From Maribellus sp. CM-23 (GTDB lineage Bacteria; Bacteroidota; Bacteroidia; Bacteroidales; Prolixibacteraceae): a stretch of 64,000 bases of DNA. Positions 26,646-35,144 of this stretch are shown here, piece by piece. Location of the stretch: the NCBI RefSeq assembly GCF_021354595.1, contig NZ_JADWYJ010000005.1, forward strand, positions 248,001 through 312,000, written 5' to 3'. Numbering within the stretch: position 1 is the stretch's first letter; each line of letters opens with the position of its first letter. The notes below the pieces were generated by a model that did no database searches, was not told the DNA's origin, and worked only from the letters and a program-made list of their open reading frames with translations. Position numbers and translations under genes: made by a program.

Positions 26646-27815
26646 ATGGTAACGGAATCAAGATATAGTGCAAGGGGAGTTTCAGCATCAAAGGAAGATG
26701 TACACGAAGCAATCAGGAATGTAGACAAAGGGGTATTTCCAAAAGCTTTTTGTAAGATCGTTCCCGATATTTTGGGCGGAGACCCCGAATGGTGTAATAT
26801 AATGCATGCGGATGGAGCAGGCACAAAATCGTCGCTGGCCTACATGTACTGGAAAGAAACCGGTGATCTTTCGGTTTGGAAAGGTATAGCGCAAGATGCA
26901 CTGATCATGAATGTAGACGACCTTTTATGTGTGGGAGCCACCGATAATATCCTGGTTTCATCCACCATCGGACGAAACAAAAACAATATCCCGGGAGAAG
27001 TAATTGCAGCCATTATCAACGGAACCGAAGAATTGCTCGCTACTTTACGCGAGATGGGAGTCAGCATTTATTCCACAGGCGGTGAAACGGCTGACGTGGG
27101 CGATTTGGTGCGCACCATCATTGTGGATTCAACCGTAACCTGTCGCATGAAAAGGGCAGACGTGGTTTCTGCTGACCGTATTAAGACAGGAAATGTGATT
27201 GTAGGACTTTCCTCTTCAGGACAGGCAAGTTACGAAACCGAATACAACGGAGGGATGGGGAGCAACGGACTGACTTCGGCCCGCCATGATGTATTCTCAA
27301 AATACCTGGCTGAAAAATATCCCGAAAGTTTTGATCCGCAGGTGCCGGGAGAGTTGGTCTATTCGGGAGGTAAAAAACTGACCGATGCTGTTGAAGAACT
27401 GGATATCGATGCCGGAAAACTGGTACTTTCTCCAACACGAACCTACGCTCCGGTAATTAAAAAAGTACTGGATCAGTTCCGCGGTGAAATATCGGGTATG
27501 ATCCATTGTTCGGGTGGCGCACAAACCAAAGTGCTGCATTTTGTCGATAACGTTCATGTGATAAAAGACAACATGTTTCCGATACCGCCACTGTTTAAAC
27601 TGATTCACGAACAATCGGGAACCGACTGGAAGGAAATGTACAAGGTGTTTAACATGGGACACCGTTTTGAAATATACTGCGACGAAGATATAGCACAGGA
27701 GATCATCAAAATCTCTGAATCGTTCAACATTGAGGCGCAGATTATTGGAAGAGTTGAATCTTTTGAAGGGAAAAAACTCACCATTACGTCCGGCAACGGC
27801 ACTTTTGAATATTAG
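26646..27815 (+). CDS. purM: Phosphoribosylformylglycinamidine cyclo-ligase (AIR synthase)
   Basis: Purine biosynthesis enzyme that closes the imidazole ring of FGAM with ATP to give AIR. 389 residues, longer than the E. coli enzyme (about 345) as in other Bacteroidota. It shows SARGVSASKEDVHEAI, the ATP-binding HADGAGTKSSLAYMYWKET, the conserved DALIMNVDDLLCVGA, STGGETADVGDLV and SSSGQASYETEYNGGMGSNG. The stop codon is immediately followed by the left inverted repeat of the GIY-YIG unit. Confidence 0.95.
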   Translation: MVTESRYSARGVSASKEDVHEAIRNVDKGVFPKAFCKIVPDILGGDPEWCNIMHADGAGTKSSLAYMYWKETGDLSVWKGIAQDALIMNVDDLLCVGATDNILVSSTIGRNKNNIPGEVIAAIINGTEELLATLREMGVSIYSTGGETADVGDLVRTIIVDSTVTCRMKRADVVSADRIKTGNVIVGLSSSGQASYETEYNGGMGSNGLTSARHDVFSKYLAEKYPESFDPQVPGELVYSGGKKLTDAVEELDIDAGKLVLSPTRTYAPVIKKVLDQFRGEISGMIHCSGGAQTKVLHFVDNVHVIKDNMFPIPPLFKLIHEQSGTDWKEMYKVFNMGHRFEIYCDEDIAQEIIKISESFNIEAQIIGRVESFEGKKLTITSGNGTFEY

Positions 27816-27816
27816 C

Positions 27817-28167
27817 TCATTCCCACGAAAGTGGGAATCTCATCAAAACATGGCGAACTTTTATGTTTACATATTAGCGAACAAGCCAAACGGAGTTTTG
27901 TATATTGGACTAACAAATGAGTTAGAAAGAAGACTGGGAGAGCACAAAGACAAAGTCCTGAAAGGATTTACGTCGAAGTACAATGTAGATAAACTGGTTT
28001 ATTACGAAGAATTTGATACCTATGAAGAAGCTTTTTCAAGAGAACGAAGACTGAAAAAGTGGAGTAGGGACTGGAAAATTGAATTAATAGAAAAAGAAAA
28101 CGCGAATTGGGAGGATTTATCAGCTGAGTGGTTCTGAAGATAGAGATTCCCGTTTGCACGGGAATGA
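27817..28167 (+). mobile_element. GIY-YIG gene unit bounded by 24-bp inverted repeats
   Basis: The left end (27817-27840) reads TCATTCCC..GGGAATCT and the right end (28144-28167) is its imperfect inverse, AGATTCCC..GGGAATGA. Each end is itself a small hairpin (ATTCCCAC/GTGGGAAT and ATTCCCGT/ACGGGAAT). A single GIY-YIG gene fills the 351-bp unit, which sits tightly between purM and prfA. A gene-less element with the same ends is found at 15669-15729. I infer a REP-like mobile or mobilisable unit. Confidence 0.6.
27850..28137 (+). CDS. Small GIY-YIG (URI-type) nuclease-domain protein
   Basis: 95 residues from the ATG at 27850 (MANFYVYILANK). An upstream in-frame start at 27730 would run back through purM and the left inverted repeat, so it is rejected. 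The GIY-YIG core is visible: YVYILANKPNGVLYIGLTN, then the catalytic Arg in LERRLGEHK, and a Glu within AFSRERRLKKW. This is the short standalone UvrC/URI class found widely in Bacteroidota. Cellular function is unknown; its close fit between two palindromic ends suggests it moves with, or acts on, those ends. Confidence 0.9.
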   Translation: MANFYVYILANKPNGVLYIGLTNELERRLGEHKDKVLKGFTSKYNVDKLVYYEEFDTYEEAFSRERRLKKWSRDWKIELIEKENANWEDLSAEWF

Positions 28168-28188
28168 GGTTAAAAGACAGTATAGATT

Positions 28189-29274
28189 ATGGCACAATAC
28201 GAATTACTAGAGAAATTTGAGTCGATCAAGCACCGCTACGCAGAAGTGGAGCAGCAGATTACCGACCCAGCTGTAATGGCAGATATGAAGCGTTACGTGA
28301 AGCTGAACCAGGAATACAAAAACTTGCAGAAGCTGGTGGCCAAATTTCAGGAATATAAAAACCTGGTAGACAATATCGAAACCGGGAAAGAAATGTTGGC
28401 TGAAGAGACCGACGAGGAAATGCGCGAAATGGCGCGCGATGAAATTGAAGCCTCGGAAGAAATGCTTCCAAAGGTTGAGCGGGAAGTGAAATTTTTGCTG
28501 GTTCCGGCCGATCCGGAAGACGGGAAGAATGCGATTCTTGAAATCCGTGCAGGAACCGGGGGCGACGAAGCCAGTATTTTTGCCGGCGACCTTTTCCGTA
28601 TGTACTCGAAATACTGCGAGAAAAAAGGCTGGCGTTTGGAAGTTACCAATGCCAACGAAGGAACTGCGGGTGGTTACAAGGAAATCGTGGCCAAAGTTAC
28701 CGGAGAAGGTGTTTACGGTATCCTGAAATACGAATCGGGTGTGCACCGCGTACAACGTGTTCCGCAAACCGAAACACAGGGAAGGGTACATACATCGGCT
28801 GCAACCGTGGCCGTTTTGCCCGAAGCCGAGGAGTTTGACGTGGAACTGAAAGAATCGGATATCCGAAAAGACACTTACTGTTCATCAGGACCTGGCGGAC
28901 AGTCGGTGAACACTACGTACTCGGCCATTCGTTTAACACACATGCCAACCGGTATTGTGGTAACCTGTCAGGACGAGAAATCGCAGCTGAAAAACTTAGC
29001 CAAAGCGATGACCGAACTTCGTACCCGGATTTACAACATGGAATACCAGAAATACATCGACGAGATTTCATCGAAGCGAAAAACCATGGTTTCCACCGGT
29101 GACCGTTCGGCAAAAATCCGCACCTACAACTGGCCGCAGGGACGTGTAACCGATCACCGTATTAACCTGACACTGTATAACCTGCAGGCAATTATCGGTG
29201 GTGAAATCGACGAGATCATCGAAAAACTGATGATCGAAGAAAATGCCGAAAAACTAAAAGAAGCAGCTATTTAA
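28189..29274 (+). CDS. prfA: Peptide chain release factor 1
   Basis: Terminates translation at UAA and UAG. 361 residues. The GGQ loop is at 236-238 (SSGPGGQSVNTTYSA). The anticodon-like tripeptide is P192-Q-T194 in RVPQTETQGRVHTSA, a P-x-T form that marks RF1 rather than the SPF of RF2. Domain 1 is a charged helical region (1-105). It is followed closely by pyrF (42 bp), probably in the same transcript. Confidence 0.96.
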   Translation: MAQYELLEKFESIKHRYAEVEQQITDPAVMADMKRYVKLNQEYKNLQKLVAKFQEYKNLVDNIETGKEMLAEETDEEMREMARDEIEASEEMLPKVEREVKFLLVPADPEDGKNAILEIRAGTGGDEASIFAGDLFRMYSKYCEKKGWRLEVTNANEGTAGGYKEIVAKVTGEGVYGILKYESGVHRVQRVPQTETQGRVHTSAATVAVLPEAEEFDVELKESDIRKDTYCSSGPGGQSVNTTYSAIRLTHMPTGIVVTCQDEKSQLKNLAKAMTELRTRIYNMEYQKYIDEISSKRKTMVSTGDRSAKIRTYNWPQGRVTDHRINLTLYNLQAIIGGEIDEIIEKLMIEENAEKLKEAAI

Positions 29275-29316
29275 TTTTTAAAATAAGGACCGATTTCGGG
29301 CTTTCAACAAGTAAAA

Positions 29317-30150
29317 ATGAATCAACAACAACTTTTTGAGGAGATCCAAAAGAAACGCAGTTTTCTTTGTGTGGGACTGGATACTGACATTCAGAAAATT
29401 CCTCAGCATTTATTGGAAACTTCCGATCCGGTTTTTTCTTTTAACAAGGAGATAATTGATGCGACGGCTGAGTTTTCGGTAGCTTACAAACCCAACCTTG
29501 CTTTTTATGAAAGTCTGGGCTCAAAGGGATTGGTCAGCCTCGAAAAAACGGTTTCCTATATCAAGGAAAACTACCCGGAGATCTTTCTGATAGCCGATGC
29601 CAAGCGTGGCGATATAGGCAATACTTCCAACTTGTATGCCCGTGCCTTTTTTGGCGAACAAGATTTCGACGCCGTAACTGTGGCGCCTTACATGGGCGAA
29701 GATTCCGTAAAGCCGTTTATGACTTATCCCGGCAAATGGGTGATTCTTTTGGCGCTAACATCCAACAAGGGAGCTTTCGATTTTCAGTTTATCGAAGACC
29801 GGGAAACCGGCGACAAGTTGTTTGAAACAGTGCTGAAAAAGTCGCAGGAATGGGGAAGTGAAGAGAACCTGATGTACGTGGTGGGCGCCACAAAAGCCGA
29901 GAAATTAAAAGAAATACGCGAGATCGTTCCCAACCACTTTTTGCTGGTTCCGGGAGTAGGAGCGCAGGGTGGTAGTTTAGAGGAAGTGGCGCACAACGGA
30001 TTAAATTCGAAATGTGGTTTGCTGGTAAATTCTTCGCGCGGAATTATTTATGCTTCCGGAGAGGTTGATTTTGCCGAAAAAGCAAAAGAGGCTGCCCGCG
30101 AGGTTCAGTTGGAAATGGAAGTGCTTCTTCAGGAGGCCGGACTGATTTAA
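29317..30150 (+). CDS. pyrF: Orotidine 5'-phosphate decarboxylase
   Basis: Last step of UMP biosynthesis. 277 residues, the type-2 (longer) form. The active-site Lys96 lies in IADAKRGDIGNTS, and FLCVGLDTDI opens the barrel. The C-terminal phosphate-binding part reads LLVPGVGAQGGSLEEV, then NSSRGIIYAS. It follows prfA and ends at a strong terminator shared with the convergent gene. Confidence 0.95.
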   Translation: MNQQQLFEEIQKKRSFLCVGLDTDIQKIPQHLLETSDPVFSFNKEIIDATAEFSVAYKPNLAFYESLGSKGLVSLEKTVSYIKENYPEIFLIADAKRGDIGNTSNLYARAFFGEQDFDAVTVAPYMGEDSVKPFMTYPGKWVILLALTSNKGAFDFQFIEDRETGDKLFETVLKKSQEWGSEENLMYVVGATKAEKLKEIREIVPNHFLLVPGVGAQGGSLEEVAHNGLNSKCGLLVNSSRGIIYASGEVDFAEKAKEAAREVQLEMEVLLQEAGLI

Positions 30151-30169
30151 AAACATTGCACAAGCTATA

Positions 30170-30206
30170 AAAAGAAAGGGCTTCCCAACGGAAGCCCTTT
30201 TTCTTT
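30170..30206. terminator. Bidirectional terminator between pyrF and the HEAT/DUF1080 gene
   Basis: AAGGGCTTCC, 4-nt loop, GGAAGCCCTT flanked by A-rich sequence on the left and TTTTCTTT on the right, so it works for both converging genes. Confidence 0.9.
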
Positions 30207-30246
30207 ACGATTATGAATACAGGTCTTTAAACCTGTGGGATAAGCA

Positions 30247-33200
30247 TTATTTGCTCAGATCTTTGATACGGATGTTTCTGAAATACAATTCAGAACCGTG
30301 TCCCAAAAATCCGATGTAACCTTTTTCACGATCCAGGCCCGGGTGTTTTTTTCCGTCACGTGTACCATTTTTGCTGGCTTCTTTAATATCACCGTCAACA
30401 ATGGTCACTCCATTCAGGATTACTTTTACGCTTGAGCCTTTTACGATAACTTCTTCGATGTTCCACTCACCAACAGGGTTCAGGAAGCCTCTTTTGGCAG
30501 CAATTACGCCGTAAACCGATCCGTGGTACTGGTATTCGTGCAGCTTGGCATAAATAGGAGCTGTGTTATCCAGGATCTGAAGTTCCATACCCATGTAAGC
30601 AGCATCTCCTTCAAGTGGCGCCCTGATTCCAAGTCCGTTGTTGGCTCCGGGTGTCAGTTTGAACTCAAAACGGAAGTTGAAATCGCTGTACTCGTTGGCA
30701 GTAAATAAGTTGCCGCGTCCGCCCATTTTTGGGTTGACCACCAAAATACCGTCTTCAGCATAATAGTCGGTCAGGTTTCCTTGCCAGCCATCCAGGTTTT
30801 TCCCGTTGAACAGCGAAACAAAACCTTCCTCTTTTTCTTGCTGAGTTAAACCGATGGATTGGGTATCGATTTCTTTCACATATACATCGCGGAAAGCCAG
30901 TTCGTTTCCGTGTGCCTGCAATTCGATGGTTCCTTCTTCGAAAATCGGAATGCTGCGGTCCCAGTAGTTGTCCATGCGAACATTGTCAACTACCAACTCG
31001 CCGTTCAGGTAAACTGTAACGTTTTCACCGATCATGGTAATGTGGAAGGTATTCCACTCATCAAGCGGGTTATCGGCTACTTTCGATGGATTGCGAACAT
31101 TGTCAGGGTTGTTGTTGTACAGCCCGCCTGATCCTACCTGTGCACCTACTTCAACGCGCGAAGTATCCCAGATCTGAACCTGTGGAGTTCCTCTCAGGTA
31201 AATACCGCTGTCGCCTTTTTTAGTGATCTTCCAGTCAACGATCATTTCGAAATCTTTGTAGCGTTTTACTGAAACCAGGTTGGCGCCGTGACCGTTAAAA
31301 ATGATCTGGCCGTCTTTAACACTCCAGTTTTCCACCATTTTTTTGTCGGCTTCCACCTGAGCTTTTGCTTTTTCAGCTTCGCTCATTTCAGCAATTTTGA
31401 TCGGGTTGCCATTCAGCAACATCCCTTGCCATCCGGAAAGGTCTTTGCCGTTGAACATAGATACAAAACCTTTTTCGTCGGGCATTGCATCGAGGTAACG
31501 CTGAATATTGATCTTGTCGTACTGGCTGTCTTCGCCCGATAAAGCGTTGGCAGCTTTTCCAAGAATTCTTTTAACGATATCGCCGGTTTGGCCTTTTTCT
31601 CCGTCGTTGCCTGGCATTGCATTTTGCATTACCGCACGGGCAGCTCTTTCTGCCAGGTCTTTGTTATCCAGGAATGGTTCAAGGTATATCAAAGCCAGGA
31701 ATGTTTTTAAGCCTCCGATGGCCGCGATCACGTTGTTTTTGTCGCCGTTCGAAGTGGCGTAAGGCATTATTTTCCGGTATTGTAGCAATTTCTGGTCATC
31801 CGGTAAATTGGCTGAACGAACCAGTTTTACAAAGTTGGAAAAGGCTTTTTGCTTGAATTCGCCCGACGAGCTTTGGCAGATTTCATACAGAACTTTGGCA
31901 GCCGAATATTCTTTCCAGGCGTTGAGTGCATTGAAAGCAGCTTCTTTTTGTGCACCGCTGGAAGTATTGAAATAGTTGGTTACGGTTTCAAGCGCCACAT
32001 TGCCACCAATTTCAGGCAGGATCGGGAAGATCCGCTCTTTTTTGTCGGTTGATTTTAAGGCACTGAATACTTTTCCGTTTGCTTTTTGCTCGGCAGCTAC
32101 ATTTTGGGTAACAGTAATAATGGCCTTTTGAGTTTCCGCAATTTCGTTGGCGTCAGAAACTGAAAGCAATAGTTTCAGCAGGTCATCTGTATTACCGTAA
32201 GCTGATACATTTTTCAGCGCTTTAAAGGCAGCTGATTTTACTACATTTTCCGACGATTTTGTAGCGGCCAGCACATCGTCAAAATACTGAGAGCCTGCTT
32301 TGGCAGCCAGTAATTCGATAACAGCAGCTTTTGTTTCGCCTGATGTATTGGAGAGTTCGCCTGCTACCTGGTAAAGATGATCTTTGTCGAGTAGTTGAGA
32401 TAGCGTGCTTTTTGTAAGCTGAGTGTCGTTACCGCTTTTCAGGTGGGCAACCAAAGCCGGAATGGCTTCTTTTCCTTTTAGCTGACTTAAAGCCACAAGA
32501 GCTTCCTGTCTAACCACTTCAGAAGCGTTGTTTACATTCTGAGCAACCAGGTCGTTGGCAAGCGTGCATCCGCGGCGTCCAAGCATCGAAATGATCTCCG
32601 CTTTTACTTCGGGAGCAGCCGCTTCTGCTTTGGCAATCCAAAGACGTGTGTCGGCAATTCCTCCAGTTTTTTCGGCAATGTTCAGCGCCGAGTAACGGAA
32701 AGCCTTGTCTGAATTATCAACGGCTTTTAGCAACAGCGGCGTAGCTTTATAACCCAGGTATTTGGCATAGATAAACAGCGCGGTAGAATAGTTGTGCAAC
32801 AATTCGGGCGCCTGGTTGGCTTTGAAAACTGCTTTGCAGGCTTTTTCCAGCGTGGCAATTTCATTTTTCTGACCTAAACGATCAGTGTACAACAGGAAAG
32901 CGTTGGCTGCATCCGTTTTGTCGTAAGCAAACTTAACGCCCTGCGCGGCTTTTAAAAGCAGGCTGTACGAAGCCGGATCACCAATTTGTGCCAGTGCAGT
33001 AAGAGTTGTTTTTCTGAGTTTCACTTCATCGGTTCCTGCCAGTGCAGTGATTTGCGGAACAGCCGCTGCGTAGCTTAATTCACCCAGGGCACGTACCAAA
33101 GTTAGTTTTGCTTTTTCACCAGCTGCAGGAAGTGCTTCTGCAAATAATTGGGCGGCACCTTCGCTGTTGATGGCTAAAATAGACTGAGCAGCGGGTTCAA

Positions 33201-33648
33201 CCAACTCTTCGTTGGTCAGGTATGACTTTAATGCTTCTGTAGTTTTTGCCTCGCCAACCAGGTTGAGTTGGTTCATCAAAAAGGTTTTTACTTCGGCATC
33301 TTTTTGAGCTGCCAGTGCTTTTAGTAAATTGTTTTCAGCAAATGCACGCTCTTCGTTTTTCCCAAACTGACTGCTGTAGCGGGCAAAACTATTCAATGCA
33401 AAACGAACGGCTGTGTCGTCGCCTACTCCCGGAGGGGTCAGCATTTGCAGCATTTTCTGAATTCCTTCGTCTCCCAAAAGGTAAACCTCGTTCATTGCCT
33501 TGTCAAGGTGAGTGAGGTTTTTTGTGGGCATTTGCGCCAGAATGTCGGCGACTTTGGTATCCAATGTCCGGCGGTCCTGGGCAAATCCGGTGCCCGAAAC
33601 AGCGGCCAGAACAAGGATGCAAATAAGTTGAATTATATTTCTCTTCAT
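30247..33648 (-). CDS. Secreted HEAT-repeat protein with two DUF1080 domains
   Basis: 1133 residues with a Sec signal peptide (SGTGFAQ). Residues about 30-725 are alpha-helical HEAT-like repeats rich in Ala/Leu (for example VPQITALAGTDEVKLRKTTL). Two DUF1080 (3-keto-disaccharide hydrolase, PF06439) concanavalin-like domains follow at about 728-935 (FVSMFNGKDLSGWQG, GDSGIYLRG) and 945-1131 (FVSLFNGKNLDGWQG, then GLGIRAP and YHGSVYGV). The family includes enzymes cleaving 3-keto glycosides made by Gfo/Idh/MocA oxidoreductases, and just such an oxidoreductase gene lies 47 bp upstream. The first domain may bind rather than cleave. A HEAT scaffold with tandem DUF1080 is a known but uncharacterised layout. 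Confidence 0.88.
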   Translation of the reverse strand: MKRNIIQLICILVLAAVSGTGFAQDRRTLDTKVADILAQMPTKNLTHLDKAMNEVYLLGDEGIQKMLQMLTPPGVGDDTAVRFALNSFARYSSQFGKNEERAFAENNLLKALAAQKDAEVKTFLMNQLNLVGEAKTTEALKSYLTNEELVEPAAQSILAINSEGAAQLFAEALPAAGEKAKLTLVRALGELSYAAAVPQITALAGTDEVKLRKTTLTALAQIGDPASYSLLLKAAQGVKFAYDKTDAANAFLLYTDRLGQKNEIATLEKACKAVFKANQAPELLHNYSTALFIYAKYLGYKATPLLLKAVDNSDKAFRYSALNIAEKTGGIADTRLWIAKAEAAAPEVKAEIISMLGRRGCTLANDLVAQNVNNASEVVRQEALVALSQLKGKEAIPALVAHLKSGNDTQLTKSTLSQLLDKDHLYQVAGELSNTSGETKAAVIELLAAKAGSQYFDDVLAATKSSENVVKSAAFKALKNVSAYGNTDDLLKLLLSVSDANEIAETQKAIITVTQNVAAEQKANGKVFSALKSTDKKERIFPILPEIGGNVALETVTNYFNTSSGAQKEAAFNALNAWKEYSAAKVLYEICQSSSGEFKQKAFSNFVKLVRSANLPDDQKLLQYRKIMPYATSNGDKNNVIAAIGGLKTFLALIYLEPFLDNKDLAERAARAVMQNAMPGNDGEKGQTGDIVKRILGKAANALSGEDSQYDKINIQRYLDAMPDEKGFVSMFNGKDLSGWQGMLLNGNPIKIAEMSEAEKAKAQVEADKKMVENWSVKDGQIIFNGHGANLVSVKRYKDFEMIVDWKITKKGDSGIYLRGTPQVQIWDTSRVEVGAQVGSGGLYNNNPDNVRNPSKVADNPLDEWNTFHITMIGENVTVYLNGELVVDNVRMDNYWDRSIPIFEEGTIELQAHGNELAFRDVYVKEIDTQSIGLTQQEKEEGFVSLFNGKNLDGWQGNLTDYYAEDGILVVNPKMGGRGNLFTANEYSDFNFRFEFKLTPGANNGLGIRAPLEGDAAYMGMELQILDNTAPIYAKLHEYQYHGSVYGVIAAKRGFLNPVGEWNIEEVIVKGSSVKVILNGVTIVDGDIKEASKNGTRDGKKHPGLDREKGYIGFLGHGSELYFRNIRIKDLSK

Positions 33649-33695
33649 CGTTGTTGTCGTTAATCTTTTATCCTAAAACCTAAAAATTTCGTTCA

Positions 33696-34967
33696 CTAAA
33701 TTGTCCAGGGAGCACGCATGGGCTGATTGATCAGACGGTTGGCTCCTTCATCATCGATGAACTCCAGTTTTTCAGGATCAAAACGAAGTGTTCGACCCAG
33801 GCGAACCGCAATAATTCCCAGGTTAACCAGGGTAGCCGAACGGAAACCATTCATTTCGTTCAGTGCGAATTTCTTGCGTGTTTTTACCGACTCAGAGAAG
33901 ATTCCGATTTGTGGTTCCGGCTCAGGAAGCGTTTTAATAAAGCTTTGAAGATTTGGAATGTCGGATCTGAATCCCTGGTAAATCTTGCCATTTGGCCCTT
34001 CAATGTAGGCTGCATCTTTGTCGCGGTTTTCACCATCGAGGATAATCTGGCAACCATCGGCATAGGTATAAGTGATTCTTCTCCAGCTACCTACTGCATC
34101 GTAGTGTTGCTGCGGTGCATCCACTTCAATTTTTATCGGGCTTGTGTCGTCTTTGCCCAGCATGTACTGTACAGGGTCGAGGTAGTGTTGTCCCATGTCG
34201 CCCAAACCACCGCCGTCGTAATCCCAGTATCCGCGGAAGTTGGAGTGTACGCGTAGATGATTGTAGGGTCTGTACGGGGCAGGTCCTAACCACATGTCGT
34301 AGTCGAGGTTGGAAGGAACCTGTTCAGTAGGCAGGTTGTGTTGTCCGCTCCAGAAAAATTTCCAGTTGTAACCGGTAATTCCGCTCACGGTTACTTTCAG
34401 CGGCCATCCTAAAATTCCGCTGTCGATTACTTTCTTCAAAGGTTTAACGTCGGTACCCAAACCGTAGAAATTGTCTTTGAAACGGAACCAGGTATTCAGG
34501 CGGAACATACGGCCGTGGGCATTTACTGCTTCCACTACTTTTTTGCCTTCGCCAATCGTACGGGTCATGGGTTTTTCGCACCAGATATCTTTTCCGGCTT
34601 TTGCTGCTTCAACAGCCATAATTCCGTGCCAGTGCGGTGGAGTGGCAATGTGAACGATGTCAACTTCGGGGAGTTGGCAAACTTCCCTGAAATCGCTAAA
34701 TTCTTTCACTTTGTAATCGATCATGTTACGTGCCAGTGCCAAATGTTCGGTATCGACATCGCAAATGGCCACCACTTTTGTTCCTTCGTAAGGAATATGT
34801 CCGCGACCCATTCCCCCAACTCCGATGATGGCTTTGGTAAGCGTGTCAGACGGAGCGAGGAATCCGTTTCCTCCAAGCGCGTGGCGCGGGATAATCGTAA
34901 ATCCGGCACCAACCATAAGAGCGCTTTTTAAGAACTTTCTTCTGTTTGTAGTTTGATTTTTACTCAT
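33696..34967 (-). CDS. Tat-exported Gfo/Idh/MocA-family oxidoreductase
   Basis: 423 residues. A twin-arginine signal (NRRKFLKSAL) precedes a Rossmann fold with GVGGMGRGHIP (residues 49-59) and the family motif EKP at 131-133 (DIWCEKPMTRT). The C-terminal alpha/beta domain contains the sugar-binding GDMGQHYLDPVQY. Such exported enzymes carry a tightly bound nicotinamide cofactor and oxidise sugar hydroxyls, often at C3 of a glycoside. It heads a two-gene unit with the DUF1080 protein. The sugar is not known. Confidence 0.92.
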   Translation of the reverse strand: MSKNQTTNRRKFLKSALMVGAGFTIIPRHALGGNGFLAPSDTLTKAIIGVGGMGRGHIPYEGTKVVAICDVDTEHLALARNMIDYKVKEFSDFREVCQLPEVDIVHIATPPHWHGIMAVEAAKAGKDIWCEKPMTRTIGEGKKVVEAVNAHGRMFRLNTWFRFKDNFYGLGTDVKPLKKVIDSGILGWPLKVTVSGITGYNWKFFWSGQHNLPTEQVPSNLDYDMWLGPAPYRPYNHLRVHSNFRGYWDYDGGGLGDMGQHYLDPVQYMLGKDDTSPIKIEVDAPQQHYDAVGSWRRITYTYADGCQIILDGENRDKDAAYIEGPNGKIYQGFRSDIPNLQSFIKTLPEPEPQIGIFSESVKTRKKFALNEMNGFRSATLVNLGIIAVRLGRTLRFDPEKLEFIDDEGANRLINQPMRAPWTI

Positions 34968-35144
34968 ATAGCTTTTTGGTATTAAAAATTGCAGCTTAGT
35001 GAATTAAATTGCAAGTATAACTTACCTCAGGTTACAATATAGGGTAATATTAGGGGTAACAGCGAAGAAAATCGGACAAAAATTGGCCGGAAATCCAAAA
35101 TTCAGAAGGATGACGCGAAACGGAAATGATGCAGTCAGGAGCGC

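Noticed and set aside
27730..27849. Longer start for the GIY-YIG gene
   Set aside because: The upstream codons run through the end of purM and the inverted repeat; the ATG at 27850 starts the conserved domain.
28207..28791. 194-codon open frame on the minus strand
   Set aside because: Antisense shadow of prfA, with no motif of its own.
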